Below are positions 16,510 through 24,565 of a stretch of DNA of 46,414 nt, piece after piece. The stretch is from Streptomyces termitum (GTDB taxonomy: Bacteria; Actinomycetota; Actinomycetes; Streptomycetales; Streptomycetaceae). The notes beneath the pieces are model-generated. The model saw only the letters and a program-made list of their open reading frames with translations, ran no database searches and was not told where the DNA came from. Both the position numbers and the translations under genes were made by a program. The DNA lies in the NCBI RefSeq assembly GCF_014650175.1, contig NZ_BMUL01000028.1, positions 1-46,414 of the forward strand, written 5' to 3'. Each line of letters opens with the position of its first letter. Position 1 is the stretch's first letter.

Positions 16510-17027
16510 GCGGCCGCCCCCCTGCCCCCGGCACCCCGGGAGGCCGCACCGAGGCCGCTCGGGGCCGGGCCGGGGCCGCGCCGCTCCGCCCGGACACGGG
16601 CGACGGCGCGGGCGCAGACGGCCCTGATCCGGGCCTCCGGCAGGCCGAGCAGCGCCCCCACCTGCTCCTCCTCCACGCCCTCGTACAGCCGGAGGACGAG
16701 GACGAGCCGCTCGTGCGGGGTGAGGACGGCGAGCGGGCCGCCCCGGCCGCCGTGGTGGCGCCAGGCGGTGCGGGCGAAGCGGAGCGCGAGGTCGTCGCGG
16801 GTGAGGGCGTACGGGTCCTCGTCGGCGTTCCGCTCCCGGAGGGCGTACGTGTGGGCGAGGGCGGCGGTCAGCAGCTCCCGGGCGTACGGGTTGCGGGCGC
16901 GGGTCTCGGCGGTGAGCAGCGTCGCGGTGTGCAGCAGCCGTCCCGCCGCGCCCGCCACGAAGGTGTCGAACTCCTGGGCGCGGCGGGCGTGTTCGGACCG
17001 TCTCCGGTTCTTCCCCTGGTTCCCCAC
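16506..17027 (-). CDS. ECF-like sigma factor
   Basis: This 173-aa protein has an N-terminal helical part resembling sigma region 2 (EFDTFVAGAAGRLLHTATLL). The C-terminal part is a good region 4 helix-turn-helix: LTPHERLVLVLRLYEGVEEE, then QVGALLGLPEARIRAVCARA. The region between is altered and the acidic DLVQE motif of normal region 2 is missing, so promoter melting may be atypical. The Gly/Ala-rich tail is low complexity. It is translationally coupled to a small membrane protein gene downstream. It could be a sigma factor or a sigma-derived DNA-binding regulator. Confidence 0.75.
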   Translation of the reverse strand: MGNQGKNRRRSEHARRAQEFDTFVAGAAGRLLHTATLLTAETRARNPYARELLTAALAHTYALRERNADEDPYALTRDDLALRFARTAWRHHGGRGGPLAVLTPHERLVLVLRLYEGVEEEQVGALLGLPEARIRAVCARAVARVRAERRGPGPAPSGLGAASRGAGGRGAAA

Positions 17028-17063
17028 ACCTCATCTAGCCGCCGGAGGGGAAGCGGGGTCAAC

Positions 17064-17091
17064 CCCCGTGCGCGACCGGCCGCGCACGGGG
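17064..17091 (-). terminator. 11-bp perfect stem between the MarR gene and the sigma-like gene
   Basis: CCCCGTGCGCG (17064-17074) pairs with CGCGCACGGGG (17081-17091) around a 6-nt loop. The CCGGCCGCGCAC core recurs twice more up to the MarR stop, so this spacer is itself a small degenerate repeat. Confidence 0.55.
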
Positions 17092-17171
17092 CCGGGCCCG
17101 GTCGTGTCCGGCCGGCCGCGCACAGGGGGCCGACCGGTCCGCGCGGCCGGTCGCGCACGGCCCCGCCCGGT

Positions 17172-17687
17172 TCAGCCGCCGTGCGCGGCCCCGGCGGCGC
17201 CCGTCTGGTGGGCCGCCGCCTGCCGGGCGGACAGCGCCGCGTTGAAGCGGGTGAGGAGGGTGCGGAAGGAGTCGCGCTCGTCCCGCGTCCACCCGTCGGT
17301 GACCTCGGCCATCAGCCGACGGCGCGACTCCCGCACCTCCTCCAGGCGGTCGAGGCCGCGCGGCGAGAGCTGGAGGACGACGGCGCGCCCGTCCTCGGGG
17401 TGCGAGGTGCGCTTGACGAGGCCGGAGTCGACGAGCGGGGCGACCTGGCGGGTCACGGTCGAGGAGTCGATCCCCATCCCCGCCGCGAGCGCCTTGACGC
17501 CCATCGGCCCCTCCCGGTCGAGCCGGTTGAGGAGCAGGTAGGCGGCCCGGTCCATGGAGTTGCGGAGCTGACCGGTGCCGCCGAGGCGGGTCTGCTCGGC
17601 CCGGCGGGCGAAGACGGCCACCTGGTGCTGGAGGGCATCGAGGAGACCGGGGTCGAGCTCGGTCGACATGTCCTGAGAAGTGGGCAT
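17172..17687 (-). CDS. MarR family transcriptional regulator
   Basis: This 171-aa protein has a MarR-type winged helix. The recognition region reads VKALAAGMGIDSSTVTRQVA (residues 64-82) and the wing carries the conserved acidic-basic pair in HPEDGRAVVLQLSPRG (96-111). Flanking helices form the dimer interface. These factors repress neighbouring genes and respond to small aromatic ligands. It is divergent from threonine ammonia-lyase with 147 bp between them, so it may regulate itself and possibly that gene. The ATG at 17687 is preferred for its position; the upstream frame is unsupported. Confidence 0.9.
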   Translation of the reverse strand: MPTSQDMSTELDPGLLDALQHQVAVFARRAEQTRLGGTGQLRNSMDRAAYLLLNRLDREGPMGVKALAAGMGIDSSTVTRQVAPLVDSGLVKRTSHPEDGRAVVLQLSPRGLDRLEEVRESRRRLMAEVTDGWTRDERDSFRTLLTRFNAALSARQAAAHQTGAAGAAHGG

Positions 17688-17834
17688 GGCTGGGGGCTCT
17701 CTCGTGCGGGGGGTGGGCGGTGTGGGGGACAGAGTACGCGGACCGGACGGGCTGCGTACCGGCCCTGCGCAAACCGGTCCCGGGGCCCGCCCGGCGGGCG
17801 GCCGGGACCCCGGTGAGCTGCGAGACTTGAGGTC

Positions 17835-19064
17835 ATGACCTTCGGTACGCCTCACCCCTTGCACCGGCTGATGCTGGACGACGTGCGCGGTGCGCAGAAG
17901 ATGCTCGCGGGGGTGGCCCGGACGACCGTCCTGGAGGGCAGCCGTCACCTGTCGTCGCTGGTGGGGGCGCCGGTCCTGCTCAAGTGCGAGAACCTCCAGC
18001 GGACCGGCTCGTTCAAGCTGCGCGGCGCGTACGTGCGGATCGCGGGGCTGCGGCCGGAGGAGCGGGCGGCCGGGGTGGTCGCCGCCTCGGCGGGCAACCA
18101 CGCGCAGGGTGTGGCGCTCGCCTCACAGCTGCTCGGGGTCCGCGCGACCGTCTTCATGCCGGTCGGGGCGCCGCTGCCGAAGGTCGCGGCGACCCGCGAG
18201 TACGGCGCGGACGTCCGCCTCCAGGGGCACGTGGTGGACGAGACGCTGGCCGCCGCGCAGGAGTACGCGGACGAGACGGGCGCGGTCTTCATCCACCCCT
18301 TCGACCACCCCGACGTGATCGTCGGCCAGGGCACGGTCGGCCTGGAGATCCTGGAGCAGTGCCCGGAGGTCCGGACGATCGTCGTCGGCATGGGCGGCGG
18401 CGGGCTCGCGGCCGGGGTGGGGCTCGCGGTGAAGTCGGTCCGTCCGGACGTGCGGATCGTGGGCGTGCAGGCGGAGGGCGCGGCGGCCTATCCGCCGTCG
18501 CTGGCGGCCGGGCACCCGGTGGTGGTCGAGTCGCCGGTGACGATGGCCGACGGGATCAGGGTCGGCCGGCCCGGCGACGTGCCGTTCGGCCTGGTGAGGG
18601 AGTACGTGGACGAGGTCCGCACGGTCTCGGAGGACGCCCTCTCCTCGGCGCTGCTGCTCTGCCTGGAGCGGGCGAAGCTGGTGGTGGAGCCGGCCGGGGC
18701 GAGCCCGGTGGCCGCCCTGCTGAGCGACCCGGGCTCCTTCCGGGGCCCGGTGGTCGCGGTCCTCTCCGGCGGGAACGTGGACCCGCTGCTGCTCCAGCGG
18801 ATCCTGCGGCACGGCATGGCGGCCGGGGGCCGCTACCTGAGCCTGCGGGTGCGGGTGACGGACCGGCCGGGGGCGCTGGCGACGCTGCTCGCGGTGCTGA
18901 CGGTCGCCGACGCGAACGTGCTCGACGTCGGCCACGTCCGCACCGACCCGCGCCTCGGCCTCACGGAGGTGGACGTGGAGCTGCGCCTGGAGACGAAGGG
19001 CCCCGACCACTGCCGGGAGGTCGAGGCGGCACTGCGGGACGCGGGGTACACGGTCCTGGACTGA
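17835..19064 (+). CDS. ilvA: Threonine ammonia-lyase with ACT domain
   Basis: This 409-aa enzyme converts threonine to 2-oxobutanoate and ammonia, feeding isoleucine synthesis or propionyl-CoA supply. The PLP lysine is Lys61 in RTGSFKLRGAY. SAGNHAQGVA and the glycine-rich VVGMGGGGLAAGV bind the substrate and cofactor phosphate. A single ACT domain (about residues 330-409) suggests allosteric control. The length and single ACT place it closer to the short IlvA/TdcB forms than to the long two-ACT enzyme. The start lacks a clear ribosome site; a leaderless transcript is possible. Confidence 0.92.
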   Translation: MTFGTPHPLHRLMLDDVRGAQKMLAGVARTTVLEGSRHLSSLVGAPVLLKCENLQRTGSFKLRGAYVRIAGLRPEERAAGVVAASAGNHAQGVALASQLLGVRATVFMPVGAPLPKVAATREYGADVRLQGHVVDETLAAAQEYADETGAVFIHPFDHPDVIVGQGTVGLEILEQCPEVRTIVVGMGGGGLAAGVGLAVKSVRPDVRIVGVQAEGAAAYPPSLAAGHPVVVESPVTMADGIRVGRPGDVPFGLVREYVDEVRTVSEDALSSALLLCLERAKLVVEPAGASPVAALLSDPGSFRGPVVAVLSGGNVDPLLLQRILRHGMAAGGRYLSLRVRVTDRPGALATLLAVLTVADANVLDVGHVRTDPRLGLTEVDVELRLETKGPDHCREVEAALRDAGYTVLD

Positions 19065-19072
19065 GCACGCGT

Positions 19073-19171
19073 ACGGCCCCGGACCGGGGGCGCCGGGGAG
19101 GGGCCGCGCGGACGGCCCCGGACCGGGGTGCGGAGGGAAGCCGCGCGGACGGCCCCGGCCTGGGCGCGCCG
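19073..19171. repeat. Head-to-tail 37-39-bp GC-rich repeats
   Basis: A unit beginning ACGGCCCCGGACCGGGG occupies 19073-19111 and again 19112-19148, each ending GCCGCGCGG. A partial third copy starts at 19149. Each unit contains a self-complementary core (GGCCCCGG with CCGGGG), so the RNA could fold. It lies downstream of ilvA and upstream of the ABC exporter genes. Confidence 0.7.
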
Positions 19172-19239
19172 TGCCGCGTCCCCTGCCCTAGGATCGTCAG
19201 AATCACCCGAAACGATCCTCTATGTCCGGGAGTGTGGGC

Positions 19240-20268
19240 ATGCCAGGCGCGATCCACGCCGAGGGTCTGGTGAAGACCTTCGGCGACGTACGAGCACTGG
19301 ACGGCGTGGACCTGGACGTGCCGGAGGGCACCGTCCTGGGCCTCCTCGGACCCAACGGCGCGGGGAAGACCACCACCGTGCGGGTCCTCACCACCCTGCT
19401 CCGCCCCGACAGCGGCACCGCCACCGTCGCCGGCGTCGACGTCCTGAAGCACCCCGACGCGGTCCGCCGCTCCATCGGCCTCTCCGGCCAGTTCGCGGCC
19501 GTCGACGAGTACCTCACCGGCCGCGAGAACCTCCAGATGGTCGGCCGCCTCTACCAGCTGCGGGCCCCCGCCGCGAAGGCCCGCGCCGGCGACCTGCTCG
19601 ACCGCTTCGGCCTCGCCGACGCCGCCGACCGCCCCGCCAAGACCTACTCCGGCGGCATGCGCCGCCGCCTCGACCTGGCCGCCGCCCTGGTCGTCTCCCC
19701 GCCCGTGATGTTCATGGACGAGCCGACCACCGGCCTCGACCCCCGCAACCGGCAGGCCCTGTGGGAGGTCATCAAGGAACTCGTGGCCGGCGGCACGACC
19801 CTCCTGCTCACCACCCAGTACCTGGAGGAGGCCGACCACCTCGCCCACGACATCGCGGTGGTCGACCAGGGCCGCGTCATCGCCCGCGGCACCTCCGACC
19901 AGCTCAAGGCCCGCACCGGCGGCGAGCGCGTCGAGGTCGTCGTGCACGACCGCGACACCATCGCCGCCGCCCGCGCCGTCCTCGCCCGCTACGGTCCCGA
20001 GGGCCGGGGCGGCGACGCCGTCGCGGTCGAGGACCACACCCGCCGGCTGACCGTCCCGGTCACCGGCGGCGCCAAACTGCTCGCCGAGGTCATCCGCGAC
20101 CTGGACGCCATCGGCGCCGAGATCGACGACATCGGCCTGCGCCGCCCCACCCTCGACGACGTCTTCATCTCCCTCACCGGCCACGCCGCCGCCCCCGGCG
20201 AGGGGCGGGAGGAGCCGGGGGAGGGGGACGGCGAGGGCCGCCCGCACCGGAAGGAGCCGGCCGCGTGA
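19240..20268 (+). CDS. ABC exporter ATP-binding subunit, DrrA-like
   Basis: This 342-aa protein has the Walker A motif GPNGAGKTT, the signature YSGGMRRRLDLA, Walker B VMFMDEPTTGLD and the switch histidine region. The roughly 110-residue C-terminal domain is typical of daunorubicin-resistance type ATPases. It energises the permease encoded next (overlap GTGA). Substrate is unknown; such exporters carry antibiotics or lipids. The ATG at 19240 has CGGGAG 6 nt upstream. The earlier ATG at 19222 lacks a ribosome site. Confidence 0.92.
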   Translation: MPGAIHAEGLVKTFGDVRALDGVDLDVPEGTVLGLLGPNGAGKTTTVRVLTTLLRPDSGTATVAGVDVLKHPDAVRRSIGLSGQFAAVDEYLTGRENLQMVGRLYQLRAPAAKARAGDLLDRFGLADAADRPAKTYSGGMRRRLDLAAALVVSPPVMFMDEPTTGLDPRNRQALWEVIKELVAGGTTLLLTTQYLEEADHLAHDIAVVDQGRVIARGTSDQLKARTGGERVEVVVHDRDTIAAARAVLARYGPEGRGGDAVAVEDHTRRLTVPVTGGAKLLAEVIRDLDAIGAEIDDIGLRRPTLDDVFISLTGHAAAPGEGREEPGEGDGEGRPHRKEPAA

Positions 20269-21113
20269 CCACGCTCATCGACACCGCCCCCGAGGTCCCC
20301 GCCCCGCGCGGCGGGCTCGCCCGGTCCGTCGCGGACTCCCTCGTCGTCACCCGGCGGAACCTGATCCGCATGACCCGGATCCCGGAGATGGTCATCTTCG
20401 GCCTCATCCAGCCGGTCATGTTCGTGATCCTGTTCAGCTACGTCTTCGGCGGCTCCCTGAACATCGGCGGCACCACCGACGCGGCCGCCTACCGCGAGTT
20501 CCTGATGGCCGGCATCTTCGCCCAGACCGTCACCTTCGCCACCGCGGGCGCGGGCGCCGGGATCGCCGACGACATGAGCAAGGGCCTCGTCGACCGCTTC
20601 CGCTCGCTGCCGATGGCCCGCGGCGCCGTCCTCACCGGCCGCACCCTCGCCGACCTCGTGCAGACCACGCTCACCGTCGTCGTCCTCGCGGTCGTCGGCC
20701 TGCTGGTCGGCTGGCGCATCCACGAGGGCGTGCCCAAGGCGCTCGGCGCCTTCGCCCTGCTGCTGCTCCTCGGCTACGCCTTCTCGTGGATCGGGGCCCT
20801 CATCGGCCTCTCGGTCCGCACCCCCGAGGCGGCCACCTCCGGCGGCCTGATCTGGCTCTTCCCGGTCACCTTCGTCTCGAACGCCTTCGTGAACCCGGAG
20901 CAGATGGCCTCCTGGATCCGGCCCATCGCCGAGTGGAACCCGTTCAGCGCCACCGTCCAGGCGTGCCGCGAGCTCTTCGGCAACCCCGGCGTCGTCCAGT
21001 CCGACGCCTGGCCCATGCAGCACCCCGTCTGGGCCTCGCTGCTCTGGTCGCTGCTGATCATCGCGGTCTTCCGCACCCTCGCCGTCCGCAAGTACCGCTC
21101 GGCGACCGCCTGA
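20265..21113 (+). CDS. ABC-2 type exporter permease, DrrB-like
   Basis: This 282-aa protein has six predicted membrane helices, and the N-terminal part precedes the first helix by about 40 residues. The FVNPEQMASWIRPIAEWNPFS segment is typical of DrrB-like permeases. It forms the membrane channel for the ATPase upstream; the GTG start overlaps the ATPase stop by 4 bp and GGAAGGAG lies upstream. A strong terminator follows. Confidence 0.92.
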   Translation: MTTLIDTAPEVPAPRGGLARSVADSLVVTRRNLIRMTRIPEMVIFGLIQPVMFVILFSYVFGGSLNIGGTTDAAAYREFLMAGIFAQTVTFATAGAGAGIADDMSKGLVDRFRSLPMARGAVLTGRTLADLVQTTLTVVVLAVVGLLVGWRIHEGVPKALGAFALLLLLGYAFSWIGALIGLSVRTPEAATSGGLIWLFPVTFVSNAFVNPEQMASWIRPIAEWNPFSATVQACRELFGNPGVVQSDAWPMQHPVWASLLWSLLIIAVFRTLAVRKYRSATA

Positions 21114-21135
21114 CCCCGTCCGTCCCCCGGACACG

Positions 21136-21174
21136 ACGAAGGGCCGGCCCCCGTCCGGGGGACCGGCCCTTCGT
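21136..21174. terminator. Bidirectional terminator between ABC permease and greA
   Basis: ACGAAGGGCCGG (21136-21147) pairs with CCGGCCCTTCGT (21163-21174). After one mismatch the stem extends with CCCC/GGGG. It lies between convergent genes. Confidence 0.8.
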
Positions 21175-21191
21175 CACGCGCGGGGACCGTC

Positions 21192-21689
21192 TCACTCGCT
21201 GTACGGCTTGGCGCTGAGGATCTTCACCCGGGCCTTCTTGCCGTTCGGCAGCTCGTACTCGGCGTCGTCACCGGCCTTCTTGCCGTTCACGCCGATGCCG
21301 AGCGGCGACTGCGGCGAGTAGGTGTCGATCTTGTCGCTGGCGTACTCGCGGGAGGCGAGCAGGAAGGTCACCGTGTCGGACTCGTCGCCGTCGAAGGCGA
21401 TCGTCACGACCATGCCCGGCTCGACGACGCCGTCGTCCGCCGGGGCCTCGCCGACCTTCGCGTTCTGAAGGAGCTGGGTGAGCTGCCGGACCCGGAGCTC
21501 CTGCTTGCCCTGCTCCTCCTTGGCCGCGTGGTACCCGCCGTTCTCGCGCAGGTCCCCCTCTTCGCGCGCCGCGGCGATCTTCGTCGCGATCTCGGTACGC
21601 GCGGGACCAGACAGGTACTCAAGCTCGTCCTTGAGCTTGTTGTACGCCTCCTGGGTGAGCCAGGTGACGTTGTCGCTGGTCTGGGTCAC
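21192..21689 (-). CDS. greA: Transcription elongation factor GreA
   Basis: This 165-aa protein begins (V/M)TQTSDNVTWLTQEAYNKLKD. The N-terminal coiled coil (about residues 15-85) includes EIATKIAAAREEGDLRENGGYH, whose acidic tip rescues backtracked RNA polymerase by stimulating transcript cleavage. The C-terminal FKBP-like domain includes SPQSPLGIGVNGKKAGD. The GTG at 21689 has GAGGAG upstream and matches the usual start. An ATG ten codons earlier is unsupported. Confidence 0.95.
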   Translation of the reverse strand: MTQTSDNVTWLTQEAYNKLKDELEYLSGPARTEIATKIAAAREEGDLRENGGYHAAKEEQGKQELRVRQLTQLLQNAKVGEAPADDGVVEPGMVVTIAFDGDESDTVTFLLASREYASDKIDTYSPQSPLGIGVNGKKAGDDAEYELPNGKKARVKILSAKPYSE

Positions 21690-21877
21690 AGGTGCTCCTC
21701 GTAGGTACTGGGAATACAAAGCATCGCCCTACGCGGGAAGCGGTCGCTCCCGGGTGGGCGAAAGCACGAGCCTAACAATGAGTGGCGGAAAGCGGGAGGA
21801 CATAAACCATCAGGATGGCGTCGGTCCAGGTCACGACGGTGACCCGCCGGGGCTCGTCCCCCGCTCCCTACCCACCG

Positions 21878-22279
21878 CTACCGCGTCGTACACCCCAGCA
21901 GCTCCGCGCTGGTCGCACGGGCCGTCGTACGGAGGGAGTAGACGCGGTCCACCCGGCCGCCCGGGTCGTCGACCACGACGTCCTTGCGGGCCACCTCGGC
22001 GCCGTCCTCGGACCGGGACCGGAGCGTGCACACGCCCTCCAGGCCCTCGTCCTTGCGGATCTCCAGGTGCACCTGGACCTCGGTGTCGCTCACCACGTCG
22101 AATTTGATCATCTCGGCGCTGATCTTGTTGTCGACCACGTAGTACCAGCCGAACCAGCCCATCAGCCCGAGGAACAGCACCCCGAGGACCGCGCCCGCGA
22201 TCCGGAGCTTCCGGTCGGCCCGCTCGTCCGCGGAGCGCCCGTAGCGCCCCTCGGGCGGCTGCTCTCGCACGGCGCTCAT
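21878..22279 (-). CDS. DUF4307 membrane protein
   Basis: This 133-aa protein has a charged cytosolic N-terminus, one membrane helix (IAGAVLGVLFLGLMGWFGWY) and an extracytoplasmic beta-rich domain with two cysteines. This fits the actinobacterial DUF4307 family, often located beside mca and greA. Function is unknown. The ATG at 22279 is preceded by GGAGAGG at suitable distance; an in-frame ATG at 22336 would overlap the mca promoter region. It is divergent from mca. Confidence 0.83.
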   Translation of the reverse strand: MSAVREQPPEGRYGRSADERADRKLRIAGAVLGVLFLGLMGWFGWYYVVDNKISAEMIKFDVVSDTEVQVHLEIRKDEGLEGVCTLRSRSEDGAEVARKDVVVDDPGGRVDRVYSLRTTARATSAELLGCTTR

Positions 22280-22378
22280 CTCTCGGTCCTCTCCGGGGTC
22301 GGGGGTCGGAATTTTTCCTCCCCCCGATTCCGTCACTATAGAGACCTGCCTGCGTGCCTAATCACTGAGGATCGAGTC

Positions 22379-23260
22379 TTGACTGAGCAGCTGCGACTGA
22401 TGGCCGTGCACGCCCACCCCGACGACGAGTCGAGCAAGGGCGCGGCGACCATGGCCAAGTACGTGTCCGAGGGGGTGGACGTCCTGGTGGTGACGTGCAC
22501 GGGCGGCGAGCGCGGCTCTGTCCTCAACCCCAAGCTCCAGGGCGACCCCTACGTGGAGGAGAACATCCACGAGGTCCGCCGCAAGGAGATGGACGAGGCC
22601 CGCGAGATCCTCGGCGTGAAGCAGGAGTGGCTCGGCTTCGTCGACTCCGGCCTCCCCGAGGGCGACCCGCTGCCCCCGCTCCCGCAGGGCTGCTTCGCCC
22701 TGGAGGACGTCGACCACGCGGCCGGCGAGCTGGTCCGCAAGATCCGCGCGTTCCGCCCGCAGGTCATCACGACCTACGACGAGAACGGCGGCTACCCGCA
22801 CCCCGACCACATCATGACCCACAAGATCACGATGGTGGCCTTCGACGGCGCGGCCGACGCGGAGAAGTACCCCGAGGCCGAGTACGGCCCCGTCTTCCAG
22901 GCCCGGAAGCTCTACTACAACCAGGGCTTCAACCGCCCCCGCACCGAGGCCCTCCACAAGGCCCTCCTCGACCGGGGCCTGGAGTCCCCGTACGGCGAGT
23001 GGCTGGAGCGCTGGAAGGACTTCGAGCGCAAGGAGCGGACCCTCACCACCTTCGTCCCCTGCGCCGACTTCTTCGAGACCCGCGACCGCGCGCTCATCGC
23101 CCACGCCACCCAGATCGACCCCGAGGGCGGCTGGTTCCGCGTCCCGATGGAGATCCAGAAGGAGGTCTGGCCGACGGAGGAGTACGAGCTCAGCAAGTCG
23201 CTGGTGTCGACCTCCCTCCCCGAGGAAGATCTCTTCGCGGGCATCCGCGACAATGCCTGA
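22379..23260 (+). CDS. mca: Mycothiol S-conjugate amidase
   Basis: This 293-aa metalloenzyme cleaves mycothiol S-conjugates to glucosaminyl-inositol and a mercapturic acid for export, as part of detoxification in actinomycetes. The LmbE/PIG-L motif AVHAHPDDES (residues 9-18) provides the zinc ligands His13 and Asp16. The third histidine is in NGGYPHPDHIMTH. I assign the start to TTG at 22379 because TGAGGAT is correctly spaced and the protein then begins TEQLRLMAVHAHPDD; an internal ATG would delete the start of the first strand. It overlaps the following gene by 8 bp. Confidence 0.93.
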   Translation: MTEQLRLMAVHAHPDDESSKGAATMAKYVSEGVDVLVVTCTGGERGSVLNPKLQGDPYVEENIHEVRRKEMDEAREILGVKQEWLGFVDSGLPEGDPLPPLPQGCFALEDVDHAAGELVRKIRAFRPQVITTYDENGGYPHPDHIMTHKITMVAFDGAADAEKYPEAEYGPVFQARKLYYNQGFNRPRTEALHKALLDRGLESPYGEWLERWKDFERKERTLTTFVPCADFFETRDRALIAHATQIDPEGGWFRVPMEIQKEVWPTEEYELSKSLVSTSLPEEDLFAGIRDNA

Positions 23261-23495
23261 CATGAGCGCACACCTCGCACTGACGCAGCTGGTCCCCTTC
23301 GCCGCCGAAGAGCTGGACAAGAACAAGGTGACCCCCGGCGTCCTCGGCTTCGTCGTCTTCGCGGTCCTGGCCCTCGCGGTCTGGGCGCTGATGAAGTCGA
23401 TGAACCGCCACATGAACAGCATCACCTTCGACGAGGCCCCCGCCCCGTCCGACCCCGCCCCGACCCAGGACAAGCAGGCTCCGGCCACGTCCTGA
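23253..23495 (+). CDS. Small membrane protein downstream of mca
   Basis: This 80-aa protein has one strong membrane helix (GVLGFVVFAVLALAVWALM) flanked by a short N-terminal segment and a Pro-rich C-terminal tail. The ATG at 23253 overlaps the mca TGA (ATGCCTGA), which suggests translational coupling; an in-frame ATG at 23262 is equally possible. It is found next to mca in streptomycetes (from memory). Function unknown. Confidence 0.8.
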   Translation: MPDMSAHLALTQLVPFAAEELDKNKVTPGVLGFVVFAVLALAVWALMKSMNRHMNSITFDEAPAPSDPAPTQDKQAPATS

Positions 23496-23532
23496 CCCGC
23501 CCCGCCCCGGCACCGGAGGAACAGCCCACCGG

Positions 23533-23863
23533 CCCCCCTCCGGCCCGGGGCGGCGTGCACTCCGACACGCCCCTCCGCGGTGAGCACGCACTCGGGTGCG
23601 CCCTCGCGGTGGGTCGGCACTACCGGTACGTCCCTCCGGACCCCGAGGTGGACGCGCACTCAGGTGTGTCCTAGCGATCCCCGCGACGGGTACGCACCGC
23701 TGCGGGCAGGCCCCTCCGGTCCCTGCGGTCGGCACACCCTCCCGCCCCCTCCGCAGCGGATGCGCACGGCCGGTACGCCCCTCCGGCGCCGGGCGGTACG
23801 TACTCCGGTGCGCCGCTCCGGCCCTCGTGGCAGGGCCGTACGCCACCACGCCCCTTCGGCCGC
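23533..23863. repeat. Degenerate intergenic tandem array, about ten units of 30-42 bp
   Basis: Units start at 23533, 23570, 23601, 23631, 23669, 23711, 23746, 23778, 23813 and 23851. A typical unit begins CCCCTCCGG, passes a GCGGT-like centre and ends with a variant of ACTCCGGTACG. No two copies are identical; the steps are 30-42 bp with an average near 35. It fills most of the 434-bp gap between the small membrane gene and the ABC ATPase. Codon bias is absent, so it is not coding. It could be RNA-folding or protein-binding DNA. Confidence 0.65.
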
Positions 23864-23929
23864 CCGGCGGCCTGTCGGCGCGGCCGCGTACAGTCGGCGT
23901 ACAGCCGACGCCGGGGGGAGCCGGACCCA

Positions 23930-24565
23930 GTGAACGACGACACGCCCGTACTCGCCGCGCACGACGCCGAGGTCGTCCTCGACGGCACCGTCCTGCTGGC
24001 GCCGACGACCCTCGCCGTCCCGCCCGGCGAGTTCCGGTGCCTCACCGGCGGCAACGGCACCGGCAAGACCACCCTCCTGCGCGCCTTCCAGGGCACCCGG
24101 CGGCCCACCGGCGGCACCGTCCTCGTGCGCGGCGAACCCGCCGACCCGGCCCGCCCCCGGCACCGCCGCCTCGTCGCCGCCCTCGTCGACCCCGTCCCGC
24201 TCGCCCGGGACCTCACCGTCCGCGAGCAGACCACCCTCGTCGCCGCCTCCTGGTACGGCACCACCGCGGCCACCGCCGACCGCGCCGAGGAGACCCTCGA
24301 CCGGCTGGGCCTCACCGCCCTGGGCGCGCGCTTCCCCGGCCGGCTCTCCGCGGGCCAGCTCCAGCTGCTGCACCTCGCGCTCACCCTGGTCCGCCCCGCC
24401 GACGCCCTCCTCCTCGACGAACCCGAACGGCACCTCGACGCCGACCGCGTCGCCCTCCTCGCCGACCTGCTCGCCGCCCGCGCCCGGCAGGGCGCCGCCC
24501 TCCTCGTCGCCACCCACGAACCCGCCCTGACCCGCGCCTGCGACGCCGTCACGGAGCTGGGATGA
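23930..24565 (+). CDS. ABC transporter ATP-binding protein
   Basis: This 211-aa protein is a short ABC ATPase. Walker A is GGNGTGKTT (about residues 40-48), the signature is LSAGQLQL, and Walker B is ADALLLDEPERHLD. There is no C-terminal extension. The GTG start follows GGGGGGAG. It overlaps the membrane gene downstream by 4 bp (ATGA), so the two form one transporter. Substrate unknown. Confidence 0.9.
   Translation: MNDDTPVLAAHDAEVVLDGTVLLAPTTLAVPPGEFRCLTGGNGTGKTTLLRAFQGTRRPTGGTVLVRGEPADPARPRHRRLVAALVDPVPLARDLTVREQTTLVAASWYGTTAATADRAEETLDRLGLTALGARFPGRLSAGQLQLLHLALTLVRPADALLLDEPERHLDADRVALLADLLAARARQGAALLVATHEPALTRACDAVTELG

Noticed and set aside
23533..23863. Possible CRISPR array upstream of the ABC gene
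   Set aside because: Units vary throughout and there are no constant repeats separated by unique spacers; no cas genes are nearby.
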